Both the position numbers and the translations under genes were made by a program. Positions 1-7,159 of a stretch of DNA of 7,169 bases are shown one piece after another. The first letter of the stretch is position 1. Every line of letters starts with the position of its first letter. The stretch is taken from positions 1 through 7,169 of the forward strand of contig QJVU01000048.1 of assembly GCA_003235605.1 (NCBI GenBank), written 5' to 3'. The notes beneath the pieces are model-generated. The model saw only the letters and a program-made list of their open reading frames with translations, searched no databases and was not told where the DNA came from. The stretch comes from Planctomycetota bacterium. Lineage in GTDB: Bacteria; Planctomycetota; UBA1135; UBA2386.

Positions 1-1808
1 CGCAGCAGGTCGGAGAAGTCGATCAACATCCTCATGAGCGGCACCATGACGCGCAGCGAGGCGTCCTCCTTCATCGCTTCCTCGAGGCCCCCTTCGTAGT
101 ACTCCTCCATGGTCTTCTGCATGGCTTCGTACTCCTTCCGCACCGAGCCCAAGATCCCCGCCAGGTCGTCGTAGCCGACACCGTAGTGACTGTCCGGTTC
201 TGTTGCGACACGGTCGGCGATCTCCTTCCGTAGCGGCAACGGTTCTTCGCCCTTGGCAACCCGGTTCTCGCAGTCCAGTGCGGAGTGCATGGCCTTGAGA
301 CCGCCATCGTCGCCGATCGCGACCAGCAGTGCCCGGCTGGTCACGGTGTAGTGCAATCGCAAGCCGGCGAGGTTGATCATGCTGACCTTGAATCCCTGGA
401 AGTCCCGGGTCTTGCGGGCGGCATGCAAGCCGCGCTTGCGGAGCATCTTCTCCAGGGACTTGCCGAACGCCTCGCTGTCCCGGAGCGAAACCGCCACGCA
501 GTAGGTGCGCAGCTCCCGCAGCATCTCCATGACCGGGTTGAAGTCGTCGAGCTCCTCCGACTCGTCGTCACCGCTGGTCGTGTGCTCCATCAGCAGGACA
601 TGTCCGCCGACGTGGTCCAGGACATCTTCCTTGAGGCGTAGCTCGAACATGGTCTCGAAACCGTCCTCGAGAGACGAGAACCGGAACGGCACGTCGGGAT
701 GATCCTCGAGCGCGCTCTTTGCCGCCGCGTAGAGCCGAGGTGCGCTCAAGAAGAACGTCCAGGCAGTGTGGATGTCCCCGGGCAGCATGTTGCCCAGGGG
801 CGAAGGGCCGGCCTGGTCCGGGAGCACCGCCGCCAGGAGGCCGAGGCGCTTGTCGTTCAGCTGCAGGCGGGTTTCCTGCACGACGTACGGACGCTTTGCC
901 TCGGCCATGAACTCCAGGCGCTCGAGGCAGGCCCCACCCAGGTCGTCGAACAGCTTGGTCGATTCGCCGTCCTGATCCTCGTCGAGGTGCTGCAACGAGC
1001 GGCGCACCAACTCCAACAGGCCCCTCAGGTCGAGGTCCGCAAAGAGGATCTTTCCAGCCAGGTGAGCCCGCGGCCGGTAGCTCGGCTTCCGTTCCGGGTT
1101 CAGGATCCGCCGCAGTGCGACCTTGGGGTCGTTGGCGAGGAGACACAGGCACAGGTGCTGCCGGTGCATGAAAGGCAGCAGCGTGCGACCCTGAGGTCGA
1201 TCGCCGTCGCCTTCCCCGCCGCGCCTCCTGCCCCGTTGTCCGCGAGCCCCTTCGCGCCCCTCGGCCGGCAGCTGGAGGAACGTCCTGCCCTCGAACTCGA
1301 GTTCCTCGATGCGGTCCCCCTGCTTCTCCCGGATCGCGTCGACGATCTTCTCGCAGATCTCCTTCAGCGGCGTCTTGCCGTCGGGGCCGAACAAGACGGT
1401 GATCGTCGCCTCCGGCGGCGGCTTGGAAAAGTCCAGGGTGTCGTCGCCGAGGTGCAGGGCTAGGACGATCTTGCCCGAGTAGTCGAGCAGTTGTGCGCGC
1501 AGGTCGTCGAGGTCGAGGGAATGCTCCTGCAGCTTCTTCTGCAGCTTGGGCTCCAGGGGCCCCCAGTGCTTGCGCACCAGGTTGGCAAAGGCATCGCTGG
1601 CGAAGAGCTTCCCCACCCGCGTGCCGGCGAACCCCTTTGCCAGCGCGGCCGGGCCGTCGATGGCCACCACGATGTGGGTGCCGGCGGGGACCAGTTCGAA
1701 AGGGGAAACCTCCGGGGCCTGGTCCTGCGCCGGGCAGGAGACCGAGGTCAACGCCGCAATCGACAGCGCAAGCAGGGGGCAGCGGGCTCTGTGGGCAAGG
1801 GCTTTCAT
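1..1808 (-). CDS. Secreted protein of unknown function, DUF3352-like (C-terminus cut by window edge)
   Basis: The frame is open without a stop from the ATG at 1808 to the left edge, giving 602 residues with the C-terminus missing. The first residues form a Sec signal peptide: a basic start (MKALAHRAR), then a hydrophobic stretch at about 11-24 ending in SVSC-PAQ. Cleavage may fall after PA or near Cys25, but the lipobox is poor. The mature start, with a '[18 protein letters not shown]' segment followed by a 'GKLF' motif, resembles large secreted DUF3352-type proteins, in which 'PADT'-like starts precede repeated beta-alpha units. That resemblance is a recollection of family style, not a demonstrated match. 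An Arg/Gly-rich linker lies at about 184-208 and an acidic stretch at about 413-423. The protein is otherwise soluble, with no later membrane helix. No catalytic motif is recognised. The gene is divergent from the thioredoxin-domain gene and shares a 178-base upstream region with it. Coding status is well supported by the long open frame, strong third-position GC and signal peptide; function is unknown. Confidence 0.85.
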   Translation of the reverse strand, partial: MKALAHRARCPLLALSIAALTSVSCPAQDQAPEVSPFELVPAGTHIVVAIDGPAALAKGFAGTRVGKLFASDAFANLVRKHWGPLEPKLQKKLQEHSLDLDDLRAQLLDYSGKIVLALHLGDDTLDFSKPPPEATITVLFGPDGKTPLKEICEKIVDAIREKQGDRIEELEFEGRTFLQLPAEGREGARGQRGRRRGGEGDGDRPQGRTLLPFMHRQHLCLCLLANDPKVALRRILNPERKPSYRPRAHLAGKILFADLDLRGLLELVRRSLQHLDEDQDGESTKLFDDLGGACLERLEFMAEAKRPYVVQETRLQLNDKRLGLLAAVLPDQAGPSPLGNMLPGDIHTAWTFFLSAPRLYAAAKSALEDHPDVPFRFSSLEDGFETMFELRLKEDVLDHVGGHVLLMEHTTSGDDESEELDDFNPVMEMLRELRTYCVAVSLRDSEAFGKSLEKMLRKRGLHAARKTRDFQGFKVSMINLAGLRLHYTVTSRALLVAIGDDGGLKAMHSALDCENRVAKGEEPLPLRKEIADRVATEPDSHYGVGYDDLAGILGSVRKEYEAMQKTMEEYYEGGLEEAMKEDASLRVMVPLMRMLIDFSDLL

Positions 1809-1818
1809 CGGCGCGGGC

Positions 1819-1847
1819 AGAATGCCGGGTCCGGGATCTGGTGTCCA
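1819..1847 (-). promoter_or_regulatory. Candidate promoter of the secreted-protein gene
   Basis: On the minus strand, TGGACA (1842-1847, five of six matches to the sigma-70 -35 consensus) is followed by a 17-base spacer and CATTCT (1819-1824, three of six matches to the -10 box). The -10 ends ten bases before the ATG at 1808, so the transcript would have almost no leader. This agrees with the lack of a Shine-Dalgarno sequence before that ATG. The spacing is ideal, but the -10 match is weak and the hit could be chance. Confidence 0.35.
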
Positions 1848-1875
1848 GGGGTGTGGGATCGGCTACCCTCTGGGC

Positions 1876-1986
1876 GTGGTGGTTGCATGGCAGCACAGCA
1901 TTCCATGGCTGGTCCTGGCGATCGGCTGTTCCTGTGCGCTTGAAGCCCAGACGTCTCGTCCTACCACGACCAAGGAGCACCGTCCC
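1876..1986 (+). other. Possible in-frame signal-peptide extension of the thioredoxin-domain protein
   Basis: The frame of the downstream gene stays open upstream of its GTG at 1987. From a GTG at 1876 it encodes 37 extra residues that look like an export signal: VVVAWQHS, a hydrophobic core IPWLVLAIG, then CSCALEAQ and a hydrophilic Thr-rich linker. Cleavage could be lipoprotein-like at AIG-C or signal peptidase I-like after LEA. A TACCCT hexamer (1864-1869) ends six bases before this GTG, as expected for a leaderless start. Third-position GC is about two thirds here, lower than in the gene body, so this may also be plain intergenic DNA. The longer protein would have 731 residues. Confidence 0.35.
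1972..1977 (+). promoter_or_regulatory. Ribosome binding site AAGGAG for the GTG at 1987
   Basis: AAGGAG is a strong match to the anti-Shine-Dalgarno complement and lies nine bases before the GTG at 1987. It is the best ribosome binding site in the window and is the main argument for the short, cytoplasmic form of the thioredoxin-domain protein. It would be meaningless if the longer exported form is the real one, because AAG GAG is also read in frame as Lys-Glu. Confidence 0.5.
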
Positions 1987-4071
1987 GTGAACCGGCTCGC
2001 CAAGGAGACCTCGCCGTACCTGCTGCAGCACCAGCACAACCCCGTGGAGTGGTATCCCTGGGGCAAGGAGGCCCTGGAAGCCGCCAAGAAGCAGAACAAG
2101 CCGATCTTCCTGTCCATCGGCTATTCCGCCTGCCACTGGTGCCACGTCATGGAGAAGGAGTCGTTCGAGAGCGCCGAGACCGCGAAGCTGATGAACAAGT
2201 ACTTCATCAACATCAAGGTCGACCGGGAGGAGCGCCCGGACCTGGACGACATCTACATGACCGCGGTACAGAAGTTCACCGGCGGCGGCTGGCCGATGTC
2301 GGTGTTTCTGACCCCGGACCGCAAGCCGTTCTACGGCGGCACCTACTTCCCGCCCAAGGACATGATGGGACGACCGGGTTTTCCCAGGGTGCTGGAGCAC
2401 TTCGGCAAGATGTGGCAGGAGCGGGAGGAGTTCCTCCGTGCCGAGGCGGACAAGCTGACCACGGTGCTCCGCGGCGAGCTGGCTCCCGACGTCGCGCCGG
2501 GAGAGATCGAGAAGGAGTGTTTCGATGCCTTCGCGAGCCAGAGCGCCGAGCGCTACGACCCCGAGTACGGCGGTTTCGGGGACCCTCGGCGAGGGTTCAT
2601 GCCCAAGTTCCCCCACGCCGCCGAGCTCTCCATGCTGCTGCGCCACCACGCTCGCAGCGGCAGCGCCCGCAGCCTGCAGATCGTCGAGACCACCCTTGTG
2701 CGGATGGCCCACGGCGGCATCTACGACCACCTGGCCGGCGGCTTCCACCGCTATGCCACCGACCGCGTCTGGCTGGTGCCGCACTTCGAGAAGATGCTCT
2801 ACGACAACGCGCTGTTGACCCGCACCTACCTGGAGGCCTTCCTGGTCACCAGGAAGGAGCTCTACGCCGAGGTGGCGCGGGAGACCCTGGACTACCTGCT
2901 GCGGGAGATGCAGGACGAGAGCGGCGGCTTCCACTCCACCACCGATGCCGACAGCGAGGGTGTCGAGGGCAAGTACTTCGTCTGGACCAGGAAGGAGTTC
3001 GACGAGCTCCTCGGGGACGACGCCGAGGCCGCGGGCCTCTACTTCGGGATCACCGAGGAGGGGAACTGGCACGAGATGCCCGGCAGCACCGTGCTGTCTG
3101 TGGTGAAGGACGTGCCGGCGGTCTCCAAGCTGCTGAAGCGGCCGGAGGAGGAGGTGCTGAAGACCCTGGCCCGCGCCAGGAAGAAGCTGCTGGCGGCCCG
3201 CGGCAGGCGGGTACCCCCGGGCACCGACGACAAGGTGCTGGCAGCCTGGAACGGCATGGCCATCGGCGCCCTGGCCGTGGGCTACAAGGTCCTCGGGGAT
3301 CAGCGCTACCTTGCCGCCGCCCAGCGCGCGGCCAGCTTCCTGCTCACCGAGATGACCGACGCCAGCGGCCGTCTCTGCCGGACCTGGCGCCGGGTCGAGG
3401 GGGGGGAGGGACGGGCGCACCTGGCCGGCTACCTGGACGACTATGCGTTCTGCGGCGAGGCCCTCCTGCAGCTGTTCGAGTGCGACTTCGACCCCCGCTG
3501 GCTTCAGGCCGCGGGCAAGATGGTCGCGGTGATGACGACGCACTTCCTCGACAAGGACGACGGCAACTTCTTCTTCACCGCTGATGACCACGAGGAGCTC
3601 GTGGCCCGCAACAAGAGCGCCATGGACGGCTCGACTCCTTCCGGCACCGCGTTGGCCGTGCTGGCCTTCCTGCGCTACGGCCTGCTGACGGGCGATACCG
3701 ATGCGGTCGAGACAGCGGCGCGGGCGCTGCGCGCCAACCACGCGTACATCTCGCGCTTCGGCGTGGGGTGCCCCAGCCTGTTGATTGCTGCCGACCTGAT
3801 GCTGGCCGATCCCAAGGAAGTGGTGTTGGCGGGAGAACCCGGGGACGAGCGCACCCAGGCCTTCCTGAAGAAGCTGCGGGGAACCTTCCCTGCGCACCAC
3901 GTGGTTGCTCTGGTCCACAGGGGCAACAGGGAGCGCTTGGTGAATCTCAGCCGGGCCTTTGCGGGCAAGGAGCCGGTGGACGGCAAGGTCGCGGCCTACG
4001 TGTGCACCCTGGGGGTCTGCCAGGCGCCGGTGACCGAGCCAGCGGAGCTCGTGCTCCGGCGGCAGGACTAG
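1987..4071 (+). CDS. YyaL/SPATA20-family protein: DUF255 thioredoxin-like domain plus six-hairpin glycosidase-like domain
   Basis: The product has 694 residues from the GTG at 1987, close to the usual length of this family. The N-terminal thioredoxin-like DUF255 domain (about 3-165) shows the family signature: 'SPYLLQH' and 'NPVEWYPWG' (9-26), the redox-type CHWC motif at 49-52, 'VDREERPD' (about 78-85), a thioredoxin-style cis-proline in GGWP (100-103), and 'GGTYFPP' (117-123). The rest fits an alpha/alpha six-hairpin barrel: '[14 protein letters not shown]' from 243, '[10 protein letters not shown]' from 266, '[10 protein letters not shown]' from 414 and 'DGSTPSGTA' from 547. The C-terminal tail carries a paired-cysteine motif (Cys673, Cys678). 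All blocks are present in order with no frameshift. Members occur from bacteria to humans, yet the reaction and substrate are unproven; a redox or carbohydrate-linked role is suggested only by the folds. The start at 1987 is chosen for its ribosome binding site, but an upstream start giving an exported form is possible. The gene stands alone on this strand and converges on the DoxX gene. Confidence 0.96.
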   Translation: MNRLAKETSPYLLQHQHNPVEWYPWGKEALEAAKKQNKPIFLSIGYSACHWCHVMEKESFESAETAKLMNKYFINIKVDREERPDLDDIYMTAVQKFTGGGWPMSVFLTPDRKPFYGGTYFPPKDMMGRPGFPRVLEHFGKMWQEREEFLRAEADKLTTVLRGELAPDVAPGEIEKECFDAFASQSAERYDPEYGGFGDPRRGFMPKFPHAAELSMLLRHHARSGSARSLQIVETTLVRMAHGGIYDHLAGGFHRYATDRVWLVPHFEKMLYDNALLTRTYLEAFLVTRKELYAEVARETLDYLLREMQDESGGFHSTTDADSEGVEGKYFVWTRKEFDELLGDDAEAAGLYFGITEEGNWHEMPGSTVLSVVKDVPAVSKLLKRPEEEVLKTLARARKKLLAARGRRVPPGTDDKVLAAWNGMAIGALAVGYKVLGDQRYLAAAQRAASFLLTEMTDASGRLCRTWRRVEGGEGRAHLAGYLDDYAFCGEALLQLFECDFDPRWLQAAGKMVAVMTTHFLDKDDGNFFFTADDHEELVARNKSAMDGSTPSGTALAVLAFLRYGLLTGDTDAVETAARALRANHAYISRFGVGCPSLLIAADLMLADPKEVVLAGEPGDERTQAFLKKLRGTFPAHHVVALVHRGNRERLVNLSRAFAGKEPVDGKVAAYVCTLGVCQAPVTEPAELVLRRQD

Positions 4072-4143
4072 CCGGGCTCCGGCCGGTGGCTCCTTCCATC
4101 GGACCAGGTGCTCGGATCCCTTACGCTGGATCGGGTGCGTGAA

Positions 4144-4566
4144 TCAGGTGCGCCGCGGCTCGTTCTGGCGAAACTCCACCTCGAATGCGAACGCCCCCGG
4201 GCCGGCAACGAACACCAAGACGCCCATGGCCATCAAGGCGATCTGGTACTCCATGCCCTCGGGTCCGAAGTAGCCGCTCCGGTGAAAGAACACGATTGCT
4301 CCCAGCATCAGCGCGATCACCAGGCCAGAGGAGAACCTGTGCGCAAAGCCGATCAACAGCGCGACCCCGGCGATCACCTCGGCCCAAGGTACGACGTAGG
4401 CAGTGAAGTCGTGCAGCGGCACGCCGCCGCTCCTGAGGAACGCGGAGTACCTGCTGTGGGACATGCCCCCGAGCCAGCTGTGGGGAAGGATCTTCTGCAT
4501 GCCGTGCATGAGGAAGCAGAGGCCCAGGACGACGCGAACGACGAAGATGGAGGTTTGGCTGTTCAT
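4144..4566 (-). CDS. DoxX-family inner-membrane protein
   Basis: The 140-residue product has the size and four-helix layout of the DoxX family: helices at about 7-24, 57-75, 80-98 and 107-126. Family hallmarks are the HGMQK motif closing helix 1 (21-25), the P-W-A-E segment at 60-63 in helix 2, and the C-terminal 'GPGAFAFEVE' (122-131), which matches the usual 'GxGxxSlD'-type end. DoxX proteins sit in the cytoplasmic membrane. Relatives have been linked to thiosulfate:quinone oxidoreductase in Acidianus and to oxidative-stress complexes in mycobacteria, but most, including this one, have no assigned reaction. The ATG at 4566 starts directly before the first helix; an upstream in-frame extension to 4716 overlaps the neighbouring gene and is rejected. 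No Shine-Dalgarno sequence is seen, so translation may depend on coupling to the gene ending 28 bases upstream. The gene's 3' end faces the thioredoxin-domain gene across 72 bases. Confidence 0.93.
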   Translation of the reverse strand: MNSQTSIFVVRVVLGLCFLMHGMQKILPHSWLGGMSHSRYSAFLRSGGVPLHDFTAYVVPWAEVIAGVALLIGFAHRFSSGLVIALMLGAIVFFHRSGYFGPEGMEYQIALMAMGVLVFVAGPGAFAFEVEFRQNEPRRT

Positions 4567-4594
4567 GGTTTGGTTGCGCGTGGCGCGGGTGTGG

Positions 4595-4912
4595 CTAGGG
4601 AACGTCGGCGAACTCCTCGTCGGTCCGGAGCAGCCAGCTCCGGTACCGATCCACGAAGTGCTGGAGCTCGTCAGCGGTGGCCATGTCCAGGTCCCGTCGG
4701 TGGCGGGCGCCTGCAACGGCCGCCCTCAGGCCCTGGTACATCGGTGTCTCCAGCAGGAACGCCGGGAAGCTCTCCGTCGGGGCCGGCGGCTCCACGAGCT
4801 GGCTCAGCCGCGGCAGCCACGCCGCCTGTTCCCGCCCGGCGGCTGCGGCCAGGGCGTGGCGCTCGGCGTGGCTCAGGGAACCAGGGTCCCGGCAGTCCGA
4901 GAGTCTCGGCAT
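4595..4912 (-). CDS. Small hypothetical protein (105 aa), first gene of a pair with DoxX
   Basis: I do not recognise this gene. The product is soluble-looking, with no signal peptide and no membrane helix. The N-terminal half holds an Ala/Arg-rich, helix-prone stretch containing 'HAERHALAAAAGREQAAWL' (about 15-33), then a Pro-rich turn near 41-50. The C-terminal half has another helix-prone stretch with conserved-looking aromatic and charged residues, 'DELQHFVDRYRSWLL' (81-95), and an acidic tail. The ATG at 4912 is preferred because GAGGA (4919-4923) lies six bases before it; an in-frame ATG at 4933 would add seven residues. The frame remains open far upstream, to 5791, but that part lies opposite the acetyltransferase and is a shadow. 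The 28-base gap to the DoxX gene suggests co-transcription. It could be a DoxX accessory protein or an unrelated regulator-like peptide; there is no direct evidence for either. Confidence 0.7.
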   Translation of the reverse strand: MPRLSDCRDPGSLSHAERHALAAAAGREQAAWLPRLSQLVEPPAPTESFPAFLLETPMYQGLRAAVAGARHRRDLDMATADELQHFVDRYRSWLLRTDEEFADVP

Positions 4913-4918
4913 GCTGTG

Positions 4919-4923
4919 TCCTC
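4919..4923 (-). promoter_or_regulatory. Ribosome binding site GAGGA for the small hypothetical gene
   Basis: Read on the minus strand, GAGGA lies six bases before the ATG at 4912. It decides between that start and the in-frame ATG at 4933, which has no comparable site. Confidence 0.5.
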
Positions 4924-4939
4924 GGCTGGTCATCTGTGG

Positions 4940-4968
4940 TTGTGGATCGGCCGGTCCCAGGGGATTCT
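4940..4968 (+). promoter_or_regulatory. Candidate leaderless promoter of the acetyltransferase gene
   Basis: TTGTGG (4940-4945) is followed by a 17-base spacer and GATTCT (4963-4968), seven bases before the GTG at 4976, so transcription would begin at about the start codon. The spacing is good but both boxes match the sigma-70 consensus only partly. The region also holds AGGGGA (4959-4964), a possible Shine-Dalgarno sequence eleven bases from the GTG, which would require a promoter further upstream. A near-palindrome, GATCGGCCGGTC (4945-4956, one mismatched pair), lies within the spacer and could be an operator, though it is short. Confidence 0.25.
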
Positions 4969-4975
4969 TGAGACC

Positions 4976-5809
4976 GTGAGTCGCGCCGCGCCGTTCTCCG
5001 CCCGCCCGCTGGACCCGATGCTGGTGTCCGAGGCCATTGCCTTCGCCCGAAGCGTTGGTGTGCCCGGCATCTACGTCCAGAACCACCTGCTGGCGCATCC
5101 TCGGCTCGCTGGCCCTTCGGAGATCCTGGCTCTCCATGGAGAGGCTGAGCTCCTGGGACTGGTGTATTGCGGGGATCGCGGCAACCTCATCGTTCTTGCC
5201 CGCGACCACCTGGATCCCGACGCGGTGGCGGGAACGGTGCGAGGCAGCGGCCTCCAGTGGCGCATCGTGTTGGGACCCCGGGACATCGTGAGGTCTCTGG
5301 CTGCCCTGGGAACCATGCCTCTCGTCCACCGGACCCAGGTCTACTACGCGGTGGAACCGTCCGCCGTGCCTCCCGACCGGCTCCGAGACGACGTCCGCCC
5401 TGCCCAGCGCCAGGACGTCACCGCGCTCGTGGAGGCTACCCTCCACCTGAACGAGACCGACCTGGGTGTCGAGGCCTGGCGGGTCAACAAGGACTGGGTG
5501 AAGAAGAACGTCAAGCAGCGCATGCGGGAGGGCTCGACCCTGGTGATCGGCACCCCCGGGCGCCTCGATGCGAAGCTGGACATCGGCTCCAAGGGTCCGG
5601 CAGGCCTGATCCTGGAGGGGGTCTACACCTGGCCCGGGGTCAGGGGACGCGGTCTTGCGTCCGGCCTCGTCGCGACCGTGGCCGGAACCGCCGGGGACTG
5701 TCCGCTGGTGTGCCTGCACGTCGCCGAGGACAACGAGGCAGCCCGGCGGGCCTACGAGAACGCCGGCATGCGCGAAGCCGGCCGCTGCCAACTCCTGCTG
5801 GTCACGTGA
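4976..5809 (+). CDS. Two-domain GNAT-family N-acetyltransferase (DUF4081-like N-terminal domain)
   Basis: The 277-residue product ends in a GNAT fold. Acetyl-CoA-binding motif A is seen as V216-Y-T-W-P-G-V-R-G-R-G226-L-A, the R-x-x-G/R-G-x-G/A-type loop that holds the pyrophosphate. Motif B is seen as HVAEDN253 followed by AARRAYENAGM (255-265), with the usual Asn and the Tyr260 that often acts as general acid. The catalytic domain spans about 138-277. The first about 125 residues form a separate alpha/beta domain (helix at 15-27, then 'GLVYCGDRGNLIVL' strands at 61-74). This layout is like DUF4081-GNAT proteins, in which a degenerate N-terminal half packs on the catalytic half; the match is by architecture only. 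The acceptor substrate is unknown. GTG at 4976 is chosen because further upstream the frame overlaps the divergent small gene; an ATG at 5018 is an alternative and would lose 14 residues. The TGA stop lies at the edge of a long inverted repeat. Confidence 0.9.
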   Translation: MSRAAPFSARPLDPMLVSEAIAFARSVGVPGIYVQNHLLAHPRLAGPSEILALHGEAELLGLVYCGDRGNLIVLARDHLDPDAVAGTVRGSGLQWRIVLGPRDIVRSLAALGTMPLVHRTQVYYAVEPSAVPPDRLRDDVRPAQRQDVTALVEATLHLNETDLGVEAWRVNKDWVKKNVKQRMREGSTLVIGTPGRLDAKLDIGSKGPAGLILEGVYTWPGVRGRGLASGLVATVAGTAGDCPLVCLHVAEDNEAARRAYENAGMREAGRCQLLLVT

Positions 5810-5874
5810 GTACGGAGTCGGGTACGTTCTTATCGTTCGCAGTGAAACGATAAGAACGTACCCGACTCCGTACT
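5809..5874. terminator. Perfect 29-bp inverted repeat with 8-nt loop between convergent genes; likely bidirectional terminator
   Basis: The left arm (5809-5837) and right arm (5846-5874) are exact reverse complements over 29 bases, around the loop CGCAGTGA (5838-5845). The left arm begins on the last base of the acetyltransferase TGA stop (5807-5809). The right arm ends two bases into the TAG stop of the opposing gene (read 5875-5873). The element therefore fills the entire gap. Transcripts from either side would form the same hairpin directly after their stop codon. The position argues for transcription termination or mRNA 3'-end protection. Against a classic intrinsic terminator, no T-run follows the stem on either strand. 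The arms are about half A/T, clearly richer than the flanking genes, which hints at an inserted or dispersed palindromic element. Confidence 0.7.
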
Positions 5875-7159
5875 ACGGGGCTGTGGCCACGTACGCCATG
5901 GCCCACGCTGGCGACATCAGGGGGTGATCCCGAGGCCGGCGTTGATCGAAGGACACCAGCCGCCGGTGGAGGTCGCTGGCGATGCTTTGGGACTTCTCCC
6001 GTTCGCCTGCCGCCAGCAGCACCCGAGCATAGGAGGCCAGCACCAGGGGGTCGCCGGTCCCGCCCATGGCGCGTTCCAGGGCCCGGGCCTCCTCACGCAG
6101 CTCGCCCCGCCGGCGGCAGTCGGCCGCTGCCAGCTTCTGGCTCCAGATCTCGCGGCCGGCCTTGGTCAGGGCCGCCTGGGCAGCCACGGGGGCGCGATTC
6201 TGGGCCACCGTGACCAGGCCGCCCAGGTAGGTGAGGGCGCCACGGAAGGTGGGGGGAAGTCGCGGCAGCTGCTGAAAACCCTGGATTGCCAGCAACAGAT
6301 CCCTGTGCTTGCCGAGCCGGGCCAGGATCTCGCCCGCCTCGGCGACCGCGAAGACGTGGCGGTCGAAGTCGCTGGCCTTCGCCCGAACCCAGGCGAGGTC
6401 CGTCAGAAGAAAGCCGGCAGCGGCATCGAGGTCGTGGGTGAGGATCTTGTGAGCGGCCTGCATGCGGAGCACCTCATGCAACGCTGGACCGCCCTGCACC
6501 TGCGGGCTGGCCGCCAGCTGCTGCAGCATCTCCGCCAACTGTTCCTGCCTGCCGGCGTGGAACAGCGCCATCGCCAACGGTCGCACGGTGAGCGGCTCGG
6601 GGAGCCGCTGCCTCGCCGCCTCGAACGCCACCAGCGCGGCCTGGGGCTTCCCCGTGGCGAGCAGGGCGTAGCCCAGCTGGAACTGCACCGAGGCGTTTTC
6701 CGGCCAGCGCCTGCCCAGAGCCTGCAGCTTGGGCAGCGCCTCTGCGCCCCGCTGCAACAGATTCAGTGCCAGGGCCTCGGTGTAGACACCGTGGGGATCG
6801 CAAGGTCGCTCCCGCTGGAACACCAGACCGGCCGCCAGGAGGCGCTGGTCGTCGGGCATCGCCAGCTGGTAGGCCCTGACCAGCCTGTGGCTGGTTGTGG
6901 GGGTGAGGCGGTGGTTGAGGCGCAGCGCTTCGTCGGCGATGCTCAGGGCTTCTTCGCGGGTACCCAGGGCATTGGCCACCGTTGCCAGCAGCATCAATGT
7001 GAAGGTGCAGCCCCCGTCCTGGCTGCGGGCCTTGCGCAGGGTAGCCATCGCCCCGCGAAGCCTGCCGCCCGCCAGCAAGGTCGCGGCCTCCTCGGTGAGG
7101 GCCACGCAACTTGGCGAGGCGCTGTATCCCAGCGCGGCCTTCATCGGCGGCGTCTGCAC
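5873..7159 (-). CDS. TPR-repeat protein of unknown role (5' end uncertain)
   Basis: The 428-residue product is almost entirely helical and shows degenerate tetratricopeptide repeats. The clearest are at about 23-46 ('EEAATLLAGGRLRGAMATLR'), 55-82 (small residues at 'ANALGTREEAL' and 'ADEALRLN') and 156-186 ('QFQLGYALLATGKPQAAL', 'FEAARQRLP'), with a further hairpin near 190-215 and one near 390-415 ('SYARVLLAAGEREKS'). TPR proteins act as protein-binding scaffolds; the partner is not indicated. No signal peptide or membrane helix is visible in the part seen. The furthest start inside the window is a GTG at 7159, with an ATG at 7144 as an alternative. Neither has a well-spaced ribosome binding site: GGGGAG at 7163-7168 is only three bases from the GTG. 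The frame is open to the right edge, so the true start may lie outside the window and an N-terminal segment may be missing. The gene converges on the acetyltransferase, and its stop overlaps the shared inverted repeat. Confidence 0.85.
   Translation of the reverse strand: MQTPPMKAALGYSASPSCVALTEEAATLLAGGRLRGAMATLRKARSQDGGCTFTLMLLATVANALGTREEALSIADEALRLNHRLTPTTSHRLVRAYQLAMPDDQRLLAAGLVFQRERPCDPHGVYTEALALNLLQRGAEALPKLQALGRRWPENASVQFQLGYALLATGKPQAALVAFEAARQRLPEPLTVRPLAMALFHAGRQEQLAEMLQQLAASPQVQGGPALHEVLRMQAAHKILTHDLDAAAGFLLTDLAWVRAKASDFDRHVFAVAEAGEILARLGKHRDLLLAIQGFQQLPRLPPTFRGALTYLGGLVTVAQNRAPVAAQAALTKAGREIWSQKLAAADCRRRGELREEARALERAMGGTGDPLVLASYARVLLAAGEREKSQSIASDLHRRLVSFDQRRPRDHPLMSPAWAMAYVATAP

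Noticed and set aside
699..1463. Plus-strand 254-codon frame opposite the secreted-protein gene
   Set aside because: It is antisense to a continuous coding frame with a signal peptide; it has no recognisable motif and no ribosome binding site of note.
1940..1967. Promoter-like TTGAAG, 16-base spacer, TACCAC upstream of the GTG at 1987
   Set aside because: Transcription would start at about 1974, inside the AAGGAG ribosome binding site, so it is not consistent with the start it would serve.
2049..3584. Plus-strand 511-codon frame inside the thioredoxin-domain gene
   Set aside because: It is an alternate frame of a gene whose conserved motifs are all read in the other frame; the product is Arg/Gly/Pro-rich with no recognisable domain.
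568..3918. Very long (1116-codon) open frame on the minus strand across the secreted-protein gene and the thioredoxin-domain gene
   Set aside because: It lies antisense to the well-supported YyaL-family gene and is one base out of frame with the secreted-protein gene. The product is low-complexity and rich in Gly, Arg, Pro and His, with no domain; it results from GC-rich third positions in the real genes.
4071..4143. Short hairpins after the thioredoxin-domain gene (GCCGG-GCT-CCGGC at 4071-4083; GATCC with GGATC at 4115-4132)
   Set aside because: The stems are only five base pairs and no T-run follows. In DNA this GC-rich such matches are expected by chance, so no terminator is called in this 72-base convergent gap.
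4595..5791. Long minus-strand frame suggesting a 398-residue protein
   Set aside because: Only the last 105 codons lie outside the acetyltransferase gene. The rest is antisense to its conserved GNAT motifs, so the gene is called from the ATG at 4912.
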